Part shown: positions 36,328 through 45,845 of the stretch, piece by piece
How positions within the stretch are numbered: position 1 is the first letter of the stretch
Layout of the letters: each line of letters begins with the position of its first letter
NCBI GenBank assembly: GCA_018711005.1
Contig: DVIT01000028.1
Location: forward strand, 1 to 64,000
Length of the DNA stretch: 64,000 nt
Direction of reading: 5' to 3'
Origin: Candidatus Scybalocola faecigallinarum
GTDB lineage: Bacteria; Bacillota; Clostridia; Lachnospirales; Lachnospiraceae
Notes under the pieces: model-generated
Told to the model about the DNA's origin: nothing
What the model saw: only the letters and a program-made list of their open reading frames with translations
The model's database searches: none
Made by a program: the position numbers and the translations under genes

Positions 36328-37137
36328 TCAGCATGCCCGGCGCATATCCCCCGGTGCAGCTCCGTAGTATTTGCGGAAAGCTCTGTAAAACGTACGTGTT
36401 GTTTCAAACCCTGATTCCATAGCAATATCTGTCATGGACTTTTCCCCGGCCTCGATCAGCGCCATGGCATGGGTGCATCGCAGTCCATTGACATACTCGA
36501 TCAGACGGCAGCCGAAGATTTCGTTGAAAATATGGGAAAACCGGCTTTTGCTGTAGCCAAAATGGCCGGAAATCTCCTCCAGGTCGCAGCATTCAAGGTA
36601 ATGATCTTCAAGATATTCCAAAACCTCCCGGGCAAAGGAACCGTTTTTGCCCCGGACCGCCGGCACCAGCCCTGCATGCTCCATGATCCATCCAAGGATC
36701 AGATAGGCACATCCCATCATATGGGCATGGCCCGCTATGGCAGAGCCTTCTTCCAGGCACTGATAGATTTCCTTAAAGCACCATAAAATATGGCCCTGTT
36801 CCTCCATCCCGCCATCCCCGGCATCAACAACCGCCCGGGCAAAGGTATAGCTGCTTAAAACCGTCTTAAACGCCGCGATCACTTCCTGGGGGATCGTACA
36901 CACCCATGTGCGGGTGCCGCCCGTCATTTTAAAGCTATGGATCGTATATCCCGGAACGATCAGGATCTGTCCCTGGGATACCTGATGCGTACTGCCGTTT
37001 AACACAGCGGATAAGCTTCCCTGGAGCACATAAACCAGCTCAATGCTTTTATGAAAATGGGGATAACAATCCGGATTTTCACTCTGCCAGCATATTGGAT
37101 GCCTGTGCAGGTCTCTTGAATATTCATAAAACTCCAC
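36328..37137 (-). CDS. AraC family transcriptional regulator
   Basis: C-term DLEEISGHFGYSKSRFSHIFNEIFGCRLIEYVNGLRCTHAMALIEAGEKSMTDIAMESGFETTRTFYRAFRKYYGAAPGDMR. Confidence 0.95.
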   Translation of the reverse strand: MEFYEYSRDLHRHPICWQSENPDCYPHFHKSIELVYVLQGSLSAVLNGSTHQVSQGQILIVPGYTIHSFKMTGGTRTWVCTIPQEVIAAFKTVLSSYTFARAVVDAGDGGMEEQGHILWCFKEIYQCLEEGSAIAGHAHMMGCAYLILGWIMEHAGLVPAVRGKNGSFAREVLEYLEDHYLECCDLEEISGHFGYSKSRFSHIFNEIFGCRLIEYVNGLRCTHAMALIEAGEKSMTDIAMESGFETTRTFYRAFRKYYGAAPGDMRRAC

Positions 37138-37151
37138 GTAAACACCACCTT

Positions 37152-38192
37152 CTACGCTTCCATCTCCCGGTTAAAATCATTGCAGGCCCGGATGATCGCT
37201 TCATACCGCTCCACAGGTATGTAATAGGCCATGCTGTTTCCTGTACCAAGAGCATAACGCCCTTTTTCTTTCGTCAAATTTAAAATATCCGTACAGCGCT
37301 TATAAATCTGTTCCGGATCCGAGGCAAATAAATACTGAAGATCCAGGCCGCCCAGGATCGTAATACGGTCGCCCCATTTTTTATAGCTGTCCTCCACACA
37401 TAAAATATTATCCTCATAGCTGTGCTTGGCGTCATATTTCATATCGTCAATAATATCATCCATAACGTCATTCATGTAGCCGCAGGAATGGAGGACAACC
37501 GGTTTGCCGCAGGCATGGGCTGCCGCTGCGATCTGCTTATGCCACGGAAATACATATTTGCGCATATCCGGCACAGATAAAAAGGTCTGGGTATTAAAGC
37601 CCCAGTCGTCATTGGAGATTAAAAATCCAACGCTTTCATAGGGGGCTGCTGCCTTATAATAATCTACAAAGGTCTGGCCCACACGGCAAAAGATGGCTTC
37701 CAGAAGTTCCGGATCATCATAAAGCATCATGCACAGGTTATCATAGCCCAGGATGGCCGTTACATTTTCCAGTACGCCGCCTGGCCCCATAACCGCCAGC
37801 TTCATGCCTTCCGGAAGATAGCTTTTAATATCTTCCAGGATGGAAAAGTCGCATTTGGAAACATCCGGCCACGGATAAGCCTCGTAGCTTTCCCAGTCTG
37901 TAATGATCCCGTCGCCGCTCATGGATACGGAAGCGCCGCTTTTGCGCTCCTTTACCGGAAATGCCAGATTACATGCCGTTGTGGTGGCATAGTCATATCC
38001 GGCGTTATATGCGGCGTCGATGACCATTTTTAAATAGCCCAGAGGATCCTCCGGATCCGCCTTATGGCCGGCAAAATATTCATTTACCGGGCCGTCCATG
38101 AACAGTTCAAACAAAGGTACTCTGCGGGTCTTTTTTCCGCGAAGCACCTGCAAAAGGTTTTGAATATCCGGTTCACATCTTCTAAGTATCAT
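37152..38192 (-). CDS. Uroporphyrinogen decarboxylase (URO-D) family protein
   Basis: KTRRVPLFELFMDG...VMGPGGVLENVTAILGYDNLCMMLYDDPELLE...KPVVLHSCGYMNDVMDDIIDDMKYDAKHSYED...GGLDLQYLFASDPEQI. Confidence 0.85.
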   Translation of the reverse strand: MILRRCEPDIQNLLQVLRGKKTRRVPLFELFMDGPVNEYFAGHKADPEDPLGYLKMVIDAAYNAGYDYATTTACNLAFPVKERKSGASVSMSGDGIITDWESYEAYPWPDVSKCDFSILEDIKSYLPEGMKLAVMGPGGVLENVTAILGYDNLCMMLYDDPELLEAIFCRVGQTFVDYYKAAAPYESVGFLISNDDWGFNTQTFLSVPDMRKYVFPWHKQIAAAAHACGKPVVLHSCGYMNDVMDDIIDDMKYDAKHSYEDNILCVEDSYKKWGDRITILGGLDLQYLFASDPEQIYKRCTDILNLTKEKGRYALGTGNSMAYYIPVERYEAIIRACNDFNREMEA

Positions 38193-39196
38193 ATCGGTTC
38201 ACCTTTGTGCCTGGAAACACAACTTTCCCTTTCAACTAAATATGTAGACAATATTTGCCGGCTGCCCTTTGTATGATTCTGCATCATATCATAAAGGGTC
38301 GTCGCTGCCAACCGTCCCAGCTCATAGATCGGGCGGTGGATGGTGGTCAGGGCCGGCTTTGTCATGGCCGCCATAGGAATATCATCCATGCCGATAATGG
38401 AAACATCCTGTGGCACCTTATATCCGCACTCCTCCAATGCCTGGATGGCAGAAATCGCCATTTCATCACTGGCCGCAAAGATCACCTCCGGAAGCACATG
38501 GTTTTTATCCATAAGCCACTGCTTCATGACCTCATAGGCGATCTCCGCCTGAAAATCTCCCCGAAGTATACAGTCTTTCTGAAGATTCAGGCGGTAATCA
38601 CTGACAGCATCCATAAACCCTTTTTCACGCTGCTCGCCATCATAGCCGTTACCCATAATACAGCCTACCGATTGAAAGCCCTGGCGGCTGATATAGCGGC
38701 CGACCTCATAGGCGCTTCCCTGATTATCGATCAAAATACTGGAAATATAGTCCCCGGTCAGATCCCGGTCCATAACTACGATGGGGCAGTCCTCGCTGGC
38801 GATGCGGGTCAAAAGCTCGTCCTCAATATGCTCCACAAAGACAATGGCTCCATCCACCATTTTCTCCTTCAGCAAACGGGTCACCTTGCGGATATGGGGC
38901 GAACAGCAGCAGGCAACCATATCCTGGGAATAGCAGTTAAAAACATCCTCTACGCCCTTGATCAATTCACCAAACATGGGACCGGACAGGGAGTAGGCAA
39001 AATAACCGACAAAGCCCATTTTCTTTGATTGAAGGCTTTTTGCCACACCGCTTGGCACATATCCCAGTTTTTTCGCCGCATCATAAATCCTTTGTTTCTT
39101 TTCCTCGCTTACCGGCCCTGAATTATTCAGGGCATAGGACGTCGATGTTACCGACACACCGGCCTCCCTGGCTACATCCTTAATTGTTACTCCCAT
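38189..39196 (-). CDS. LacI family transcriptional regulator
   Basis: MGVTIKDVAREAGVSVTSTSYALNNSGPVSEEKKQRIYDAAKKLGYVPSGVAKSLQ. Confidence 0.97.
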   Translation of the reverse strand: MGVTIKDVAREAGVSVTSTSYALNNSGPVSEEKKQRIYDAAKKLGYVPSGVAKSLQSKKMGFVGYFAYSLSGPMFGELIKGVEDVFNCYSQDMVACCCSPHIRKVTRLLKEKMVDGAIVFVEHIEDELLTRIASEDCPIVVMDRDLTGDYISSILIDNQGSAYEVGRYISRQGFQSVGCIMGNGYDGEQREKGFMDAVSDYRLNLQKDCILRGDFQAEIAYEVMKQWLMDKNHVLPEVIFAASDEMAISAIQALEECGYKVPQDVSIIGMDDIPMAAMTKPALTTIHRPIYELGRLAATTLYDMMQNHTKGSRQILSTYLVERESCVSRHKGEPI

Positions 39197-39342
39197 TTTT
39201 TCACGCCCTCTGTTGTTTTTATTTAATCACCTGGCACCAAACTCAGAAGTCATATCTTACATTATTATAACTTGTTGTCCATGCCATTTCAATAAATGTC
39301 CTTCAGGAGTTGCTCCTTCCGCAAAAGCTCCCGCCCGGTCAT

Positions 39343-41772
39343 TTATTCATGGGACCGGGCATCCGGGATAAATCTCAGGATCAGACGGTCCGCAGTCCGG
39401 GCGTCCAGCCGGCTGGCTACACGGGTGTTTCCGTTGTCCTCATACACATCATAATCATTGGATGGAGCAACAATATGTGTGCCTGCCAGAAGGATGGTAT
39501 CTGACAGCTGTGTGGGGCGAAGCACCCACGCGTCCTTTTCCCTGGACATGATCTCTGCTGTGGAATAGATCACCTTTTTCCCGTCAATATCCATGTTCAG
39601 AGGAAGCATCAGCCCTTCTCTGGATGGAATCCTTAAGTGCATGCCGTCAAACAAAGGCGCTCCGTTTAAGGTGATGCGGGCATTTTTTTCAAAACCGTCC
39701 AGATTAAATACATGGAGCATCCGCTCATCCTCACCATTGCTCATTGTCGTCATAAACAGACCATGGTATTTTTCATCATGGGCCAGAGCCGGACGGCAGC
39801 CCATGGATGCCAGCATCTTTTTCCAGTTTTCCAGATGACAGATATAGGGAGAGCCCATAAGCAGCACTTTACCATTGCCAATCTTCTTTTCAAAGGCAGC
39901 GATCTTTCCGGTGTCTGCTGTAACAAGCAGGGGGATACAGTCCTCCACCGCATAAGTCTCTGCGCTGACAATGGATACTTCCGCGCTGTCGCCAATATAG
40001 CCGGATGGCTGAAGGGCTGCAAAATAACCGTAATGGTTTTCGCAAAGGCCTACCTCTCCTATGCCCATGGCATCTTTAAGTACGGTACAGTCCTCTCCTT
40101 CCATATCCATCACCGGCAGAGCGCCGTAAAGGATAAGATTTCCGCCCTGGCGCACATAGTCTGCCAGACGCTCCTGAAGCTTTCCATCCATGTAGGAGGA
40201 GGAAAATACAGCAAGGGTCGGTACGTTTTCCGGTGAAACCGGCTGATCCTGGATATTTACGGCGCTGAAACGGAAATTGTTCAGCAAAAGTGTTCTGGAA
40301 AAGCGCTCAATACCATCCTGGCCACGCCAGCGGATAATATTTTCCTGCAGCTTCTTTTCCTTTTCGCTTTTTGGATAGCAGTATTCTGTCATGTAATAAT
40401 CCGGAATAAATCCAAGCCAAAGGTCGTCCCGTTCTTCCTGCATGACTGCCAGCTTATCGCCCATGGCGCCTAAAAGCTTCATGACCTGAGCCATACGGTC
40501 ATAGGTATAGTTCAGCTCCCCTTCCGGGCTCACCGGCGCTGCAAAGCCATGGCGTTCTCCCGTAAAGGCAATGCGGCTGTTGCCGTCATTGTAGCCGTCT
40601 ACTTTATAATTTTTTCCGCCGCAGAACAAATAGCAGTTCAGCGCCTTATTGCCCTGGGCCACGCACATGCGGGCCTTAAAGTCCACACCGGACACATCCG
40701 TCCTTGCATTGTAGATCTCGCCGTAATTGGCATCGCCGCATTCAAATTCAAAGGATGCCAGCGGCTGGTTGGGACGGTTGACGGATTCCATATAAGCATT
40801 GATCAAATACAGGTCCTGGAAATTATCCATAGTCAGGTTTCCAAGATAAATATCTGATCCCGGCAAATACTCATCGGACTGGGTGTAGGCCTCATACAGC
40901 TGGCTAATGCCGATCATATAAGTCAGGCCCCTTCCGCCGCCGGTGCCGTGGATATTAATAAGATAAGGCACATCCTTTACCCCATGCTCCCGGGCATAAT
41001 CTTTCAGTGTCTCCACATACTGTGCAAAACGGCGGCGCATAAAATGTCCAAGATCCTGCTTTAAGGACAAAACATAGGATTCTTCCGGGCTGCGCACACC
41101 GGACTTAAAGGCTTCCTCATCCCCGTTAAAGAAAGGATACCTTTGGGAAAGCTCCCCGGCATTCCAGGTCCGGGTCAGATATGTCCTGAAATCATTCAGG
41201 ACGCCGTCATTAAGATCCGGAGAATTGGAGCACCAGGAGATCATGCCAATCTCATTGTCCAGCTGAACGCCGATAATATTTCCGCCGTTAGGCTGGAGAT
41301 GGCGGGCCAGGATAGGCATGACCTGGGCGTACCAGTCTTTGGCACACTTTAAAAAGTTTTCATTGGAATAGTCCAGGGTGGTGTTCTGGGTCACTGCGCC
41401 GTCCCAGCTTACGGGACGCACATCCGGGTATTCTCTGGCTACCCAGTAAGGAATGCCTTCGTTTTTCATTTCAGCCATAATAAATGGGCCCGGACGGGCA
41501 ATAAAATATAAGTCGTTTTGTTCGCACAGCTGAATAAACCCTTCTACATCCAGCTCCGGCCGTGTGTGGCCGTCCAGATCAAAAACGCCGTGCTCCGGTT
41601 CGTGGCAGATCCATGGAATATAGGTAGCCACTGTATTAAATCCCGCAGCTTTCAGCTTATCGATACGATCCTGCCAGTCTTTTTTATCCAGCCGGAAATA
41701 GTGGATCTCTCCGGCCAGGATCAGCTCCGGCCGGCCGTCAATACATATTTGTCTGTCCTTAAGTTCAACCAT
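39343..41772 (-). CDS. Beta-galactosidase, GH35-like
   Basis: LILAGEIHYFRLDKKDWQDRIDKLKAAGFNTVATYIPWICHEPEHGVFDLDG...IARPGPFIMAEMKNEGIPYW...IIGVQLDNEIG. Confidence 0.92.
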   Translation of the reverse strand: MVELKDRQICIDGRPELILAGEIHYFRLDKKDWQDRIDKLKAAGFNTVATYIPWICHEPEHGVFDLDGHTRPELDVEGFIQLCEQNDLYFIARPGPFIMAEMKNEGIPYWVAREYPDVRPVSWDGAVTQNTTLDYSNENFLKCAKDWYAQVMPILARHLQPNGGNIIGVQLDNEIGMISWCSNSPDLNDGVLNDFRTYLTRTWNAGELSQRYPFFNGDEEAFKSGVRSPEESYVLSLKQDLGHFMRRRFAQYVETLKDYAREHGVKDVPYLINIHGTGGGRGLTYMIGISQLYEAYTQSDEYLPGSDIYLGNLTMDNFQDLYLINAYMESVNRPNQPLASFEFECGDANYGEIYNARTDVSGVDFKARMCVAQGNKALNCYLFCGGKNYKVDGYNDGNSRIAFTGERHGFAAPVSPEGELNYTYDRMAQVMKLLGAMGDKLAVMQEERDDLWLGFIPDYYMTEYCYPKSEKEKKLQENIIRWRGQDGIERFSRTLLLNNFRFSAVNIQDQPVSPENVPTLAVFSSSYMDGKLQERLADYVRQGGNLILYGALPVMDMEGEDCTVLKDAMGIGEVGLCENHYGYFAALQPSGYIGDSAEVSIVSAETYAVEDCIPLLVTADTGKIAAFEKKIGNGKVLLMGSPYICHLENWKKMLASMGCRPALAHDEKYHGLFMTTMSNGEDERMLHVFNLDGFEKNARITLNGAPLFDGMHLRIPSREGLMLPLNMDIDGKKVIYSTAEIMSREKDAWVLRPTQLSDTILLAGTHIVAPSNDYDVYEDNGNTRVASRLDARTADRLILRFIPDARSHE

Positions 41773-41787
41773 AAATAAAAGCCTCCA

Positions 41788-42723
41788 TTATTCACCGGTA
41801 ATACCGGATTTATCAATACCTTCCATAAACCACCGCTGAGTAAAGAAGTAGATCACAAGCAGCGGCAGGATGTTCAGGCAGGTGCCTGCCATTTTAATCG
41901 CTTCATTCACTGTATTTCCAGTATTCATACCTGCTGCTGCAGGATACAGGCTTTTGAATGTAGCTTCAAATGCAGACAGCTGCATAGGCAGTGTCTGAAT
42001 CGTGCTTCCAAAATACATTGTAGCCATGTATGTATCATTCCAGTACCATACAAGAGACAGCAGGAATGTCAGCAGGTAAGCCGGCAGCGCCGTAGGAACG
42101 GCGATCTTTAAAAAGATCCTGAAATTTCCTGCCCCGTCCACCTTTGCAGCTTCCTCCAAAGCCTTGGGCAGCTGTGAGAAAAACTGAAAAAATACAAGGA
42201 TGAAAATAGCGCTTTTGATCCCCTGTCCAAAAATCGCAGGGAAAATATACGCTTTCAGGCTGTATAATATGCCCAGATCCCGGTACATTAAAAACTGAGG
42301 AATGGATGTTACCTGGGGAGGGATGATAAATGTGGCCAGGACCAGGGCAAAAATCACTTTTTTGCCCCGGAAATTAAACCGTGCCAGTCCATATCCGATC
42401 AAAGAGCAGGAGCACATCTGCAGCAGCGCCGGAATGATACTTGTATAAATACTGGCCCACAAAGACTTCCAGTAATTAAGGATCTCAACAGCGCGCACAT
42501 AGTTTTCCCCGTAAAAGCTCTGGGGGATCCAGGCCACCAGAGGATTAACAATATCATCCGGGCTCATAAAGCTCTGGGACACCATTTGCAGCAAAGGATA
42601 GATAAATACAAAACCAATAATGATCACAAAGGCATACAGGCAAAGCTTCCATACGATCCCGCGGCCGTTGCTTCCGATAAATATGCGGCGGATCTTTGCC
42701 CAGTTGATTTTTCCCTGCTTCAT
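41788..42723 (-). CDS. Carbohydrate ABC transporter permease
   Basis: Multi-TM; EEAAKVDGAGNFRIFLKIAVPTALPA permease motif. Confidence 0.93.
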   Translation of the reverse strand: MKQGKINWAKIRRIFIGSNGRGIVWKLCLYAFVIIIGFVFIYPLLQMVSQSFMSPDDIVNPLVAWIPQSFYGENYVRAVEILNYWKSLWASIYTSIIPALLQMCSCSLIGYGLARFNFRGKKVIFALVLATFIIPPQVTSIPQFLMYRDLGILYSLKAYIFPAIFGQGIKSAIFILVFFQFFSQLPKALEEAAKVDGAGNFRIFLKIAVPTALPAYLLTFLLSLVWYWNDTYMATMYFGSTIQTLPMQLSAFEATFKSLYPAAAGMNTGNTVNEAIKMAGTCLNILPLLVIYFFTQRWFMEGIDKSGITGE

Positions 42724-43661
42724 CTGTTCTTCCTCCTTATCGCTTTAAGCCTGCGCTTTTCCCGCTTTGCCAGACGCTTGTCCGCCTCTGAACGCAGACC
42801 GTAGATCTTCACAAACAGCGCCAGCACAAGCACAAGGACCACAAAGTAGATAAATGCTGTTGCCGATGCATAGCCAAGACCCTGATTAACGGAAAATGTA
42901 TATTCCTGGATCAAAACGATCACATCATTTAAGGCAAAGGTGGAAATAAATACAATGGTGTACACAATGTTTATGATCACAATAGGCCTCAGGTTGGGCA
43001 GGGTGATCTTCCAGAAGGATTCCCACTTGGAAGCCCCGTCAATATAGGCCGCCTCATACACCGGACGGTCAATCTTCTGCAGGGCGGATAAAAAGATCAG
43101 GATCTGCACACCGCAAAACCACAGGATCATAATAAAGGAATCGATCAGGTTTGAAAAAATCGTTCCAAGGACGCCGGGCAGGACCATGATCAGCTCCTGC
43201 ATGATCCGCATATCCTCCACACCCTGGATGGTGGTTGCGCCGCTGTCGATGAGCTCCTGCATTACAGGACCGCTGACAATAATAACCGGCAGGAAGAACA
43301 CCGTACGCATCAGGCCCTTGCCTTTCAGGTTCATGTTGACGATCATGGCGATCACCAGTGAGAACACGATAATGATCGGTACCTGGACGATGAGCTCACC
43401 TACATACGTCAGCAGGGCGTCCACAAATTCCACATCGCTTAAAAAAGCATTTTTATAATTGGCCAGTCCAAGGGGTATGGTGCGGATACCGTCGGACGTA
43501 ATCGTTACCTGGAAAAAGCTCAGTACAAAGGTACGGATCAGGGGATAGAGCGTAAATACGAGAAACCCGATGACCCAAAGAGCAACAAACATCCAGCCGT
43601 AAATATTTTCACGGATCCGGTTGGTCATTCTGAACTTTTTTGTTTTTTTCTTCTCTTTCAC
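42720..43661 (-). CDS. Sugar ABC transporter permease
   Basis: Multi-TM; YEAAYIDGASKWESFWKITLPNLRP. Confidence 0.93.
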   Translation of the reverse strand: MKEKKKTKKFRMTNRIRENIYGWMFVALWVIGFLVFTLYPLIRTFVLSFFQVTITSDGIRTIPLGLANYKNAFLSDVEFVDALLTYVGELIVQVPIIIVFSLVIAMIVNMNLKGKGLMRTVFFLPVIIVSGPVMQELIDSGATTIQGVEDMRIMQELIMVLPGVLGTIFSNLIDSFIMILWFCGVQILIFLSALQKIDRPVYEAAYIDGASKWESFWKITLPNLRPIVIINIVYTIVFISTFALNDVIVLIQEYTFSVNQGLGYASATAFIYFVVLVLVLALFVKIYGLRSEADKRLAKREKRRLKAIRRKNR

Positions 43662-43676
43662 GTTTTATCCACCTCC

Positions 43677-45845
43677 TTACTGTACATTGCCTACAGCATA
43701 GCTTAAAGCGTCCACAGTGACGCTGCCGTCTGTAAAAGGTTCATCGGAATAATTCACAGTGATAGTTACTCCGTTATCATAAGTTACCCGGACCACATTG
43801 TCTGTCAGCATATCATGGCGTACCATGGCGGCATTGCGCACACTGCCAAGAGCGTCGCTTAATGTATGATATTCGCTGATCATTTCTTCTTCCCAAATGG
43901 AAAACTGGGATGTATACAGCCAGGACGTTGCCGTATCCAAAAGCTCTATGGAATCCTCTCCTGTGATCATCCAGGACGGGAACTCACCATATTCAATGGC
44001 CTTAAGCAGATCCTTCTGACGGTCAGCGTGGAAATTGGAACGTGTGCCGTAATAATCAATATAGCCTTTTAAAACCATCTGCATAAAAGGTACAGTATCT
44101 GTAAATACCATATAGTTGGAAGAATCTGACGGCATTTCATAAATGGCCGAAGCATTGGGCCACATATACTGGGATGCCCGGTACACAGCCAGCTCCATAT
44201 CTTCAGAGCTCAGGCCTGCGTAAATGTCCATGGCCTCCTGGCGGGTGGACGGCTGTTTTTCATTCCAGTTGGAATACAGCTGGTAGCCTACTGTATCCAG
44301 GGCAAGCACAGATGCGCCTGCTTCTTTGTACTTTCCGGCTTCCTCATTAAACTGCTCCAAAACAAATGTGGGTGCCAGATAATATACGGATTCTCCACGG
44401 AAGGTTTCCAAAAGCTTCTGGTTAATATTCTGGGCAACATCCTTTTGCTTGCTGTATCCGCCTACGCCGGTGCAGCCCACTGAAAAATCTGCCCAATATC
44501 CAAGGCTGACGCCCTGGCCGGCCCATTTTTCAGCTGTTTCCTTCCACTGGGACTTGGATGCAATATCCCGTGTAAAGGATGCCGATGAAGGCGAAGCGCT
44601 TCCTGCACCGTCCGGTGAATATCCGAACATTACCGCAGTAATGGGATTGACGCCCCCTTCACAAAGGGTATTAATAATATCATCCGCCTGCTCCATGGTA
44701 GTCATTTCAATAGTCTTTGAACCTACCATCTGCTCCTCCTGCTCGGACATTAAAAGCTCCAGGCGCATGGGGATGCGTTCATCTTCCGCCGCGCTGCGCT
44801 CCAGGATCCCGGTTTCCACCAGATAATCCTGGTAAACACCAGCCATACCGGAATAATCCGCAGCCTCAGGACTTAAAAAGTAAAAGTGCTGGATAATATC
44901 CATATGATTGCGTTCCGACTGGTTGGCAACCATTGTATCTCCCGACTGATTTAAAGAACGGGTATAAGTTTCTCTGTAAATAAACCGGGCTGTCACATAG
45001 TTGGCCGGAAGTTCACGGCCGCACACATTGGCCTCAATAGCCGCATAAGCGTCTCCGTCCTCAATAATGGCGGTTATGCCGGACTGGCCTTCCTCCTGGA
45101 TAATACCGTACACAGGCATATAGATCTGCTCTGCTGCATTTAACATGGAACGCTCAGTAAGCACGGCAAAATCACCCACGCCCATTTCCTGGCCATAGAT
45201 CCGCTTGGAATAAGCGCCGCTGGCGGCCACACTGACCTGGTCGGTGCGGATCAGCGCCCCGCAGCCGTCAGGGATAAACAAATATCCCGGAACATCACTG
45301 CCATAGGTGGCGCCTAAAAAGGGGAAAATATACAGGTTTTGCAGACGGTTCCCATCCTCCGGCTCCACAATGCTGTCATCCGGCACATTCACTGTGAGAC
45401 GGCCGTTTTCCATGGAAACGATCAGCTTTAAGGCAAAGCCTGCGTCATAGGTAATATCCGCTTCAAAGCCGGAATCGGTATAATTAATATCCGCGGTGGC
45501 ATTGTCTTTAAAAGGCAGCCGGGTCAGCTTCATATCCGGGCTCATATATTCAACAGTTACGCCGGAATACATAAAGCTCTGCCAGCTGTCATTAAGCCCC
45601 TCTGCCGACGGGGCAAAAGATGCATAAACATTGCCGGACTGATGGTCCTCCACCATGATCCCCATGGTGGATGTGTTTAAGTACAAGGTCATGGCCTCGT
45701 TCTGGACCACCGGCTCAAAGCCCTGTGCTGCTTCCACAGAAGTATCCGCCTGTGTATTCTGGATTTCGGAGCCGTAAACAGGCAGTACAGCCATTGTCAG
45801 AGCTAATGCCAGTGCGATCATCCTCTTTAAGTTTTTCTTAACCAC
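43677..45845 (-). CDS. DUF5696 domain-containing secreted protein
   Basis: Signal peptide MVKKNLKRMIALALALTMAVLPVYG; QNEAMTLYLNTSTMGIMVEDHQSGNVYAS, characteristic of DUF5696. Confidence 0.8.
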   Translation of the reverse strand: MVKKNLKRMIALALALTMAVLPVYGSEIQNTQADTSVEAAQGFEPVVQNEAMTLYLNTSTMGIMVEDHQSGNVYASFAPSAEGLNDSWQSFMYSGVTVEYMSPDMKLTRLPFKDNATADINYTDSGFEADITYDAGFALKLIVSMENGRLTVNVPDDSIVEPEDGNRLQNLYIFPFLGATYGSDVPGYLFIPDGCGALIRTDQVSVAASGAYSKRIYGQEMGVGDFAVLTERSMLNAAEQIYMPVYGIIQEEGQSGITAIIEDGDAYAAIEANVCGRELPANYVTARFIYRETYTRSLNQSGDTMVANQSERNHMDIIQHFYFLSPEAADYSGMAGVYQDYLVETGILERSAAEDERIPMRLELLMSEQEEQMVGSKTIEMTTMEQADDIINTLCEGGVNPITAVMFGYSPDGAGSASPSSASFTRDIASKSQWKETAEKWAGQGVSLGYWADFSVGCTGVGGYSKQKDVAQNINQKLLETFRGESVYYLAPTFVLEQFNEEAGKYKEAGASVLALDTVGYQLYSNWNEKQPSTRQEAMDIYAGLSSEDMELAVYRASQYMWPNASAIYEMPSDSSNYMVFTDTVPFMQMVLKGYIDYYGTRSNFHADRQKDLLKAIEYGEFPSWMITGEDSIELLDTATSWLYTSQFSIWEEEMISEYHTLSDALGSVRNAAMVRHDMLTDNVVRVTYDNGVTITVNYSDEPFTDGSVTVDALSYAVGNVQ

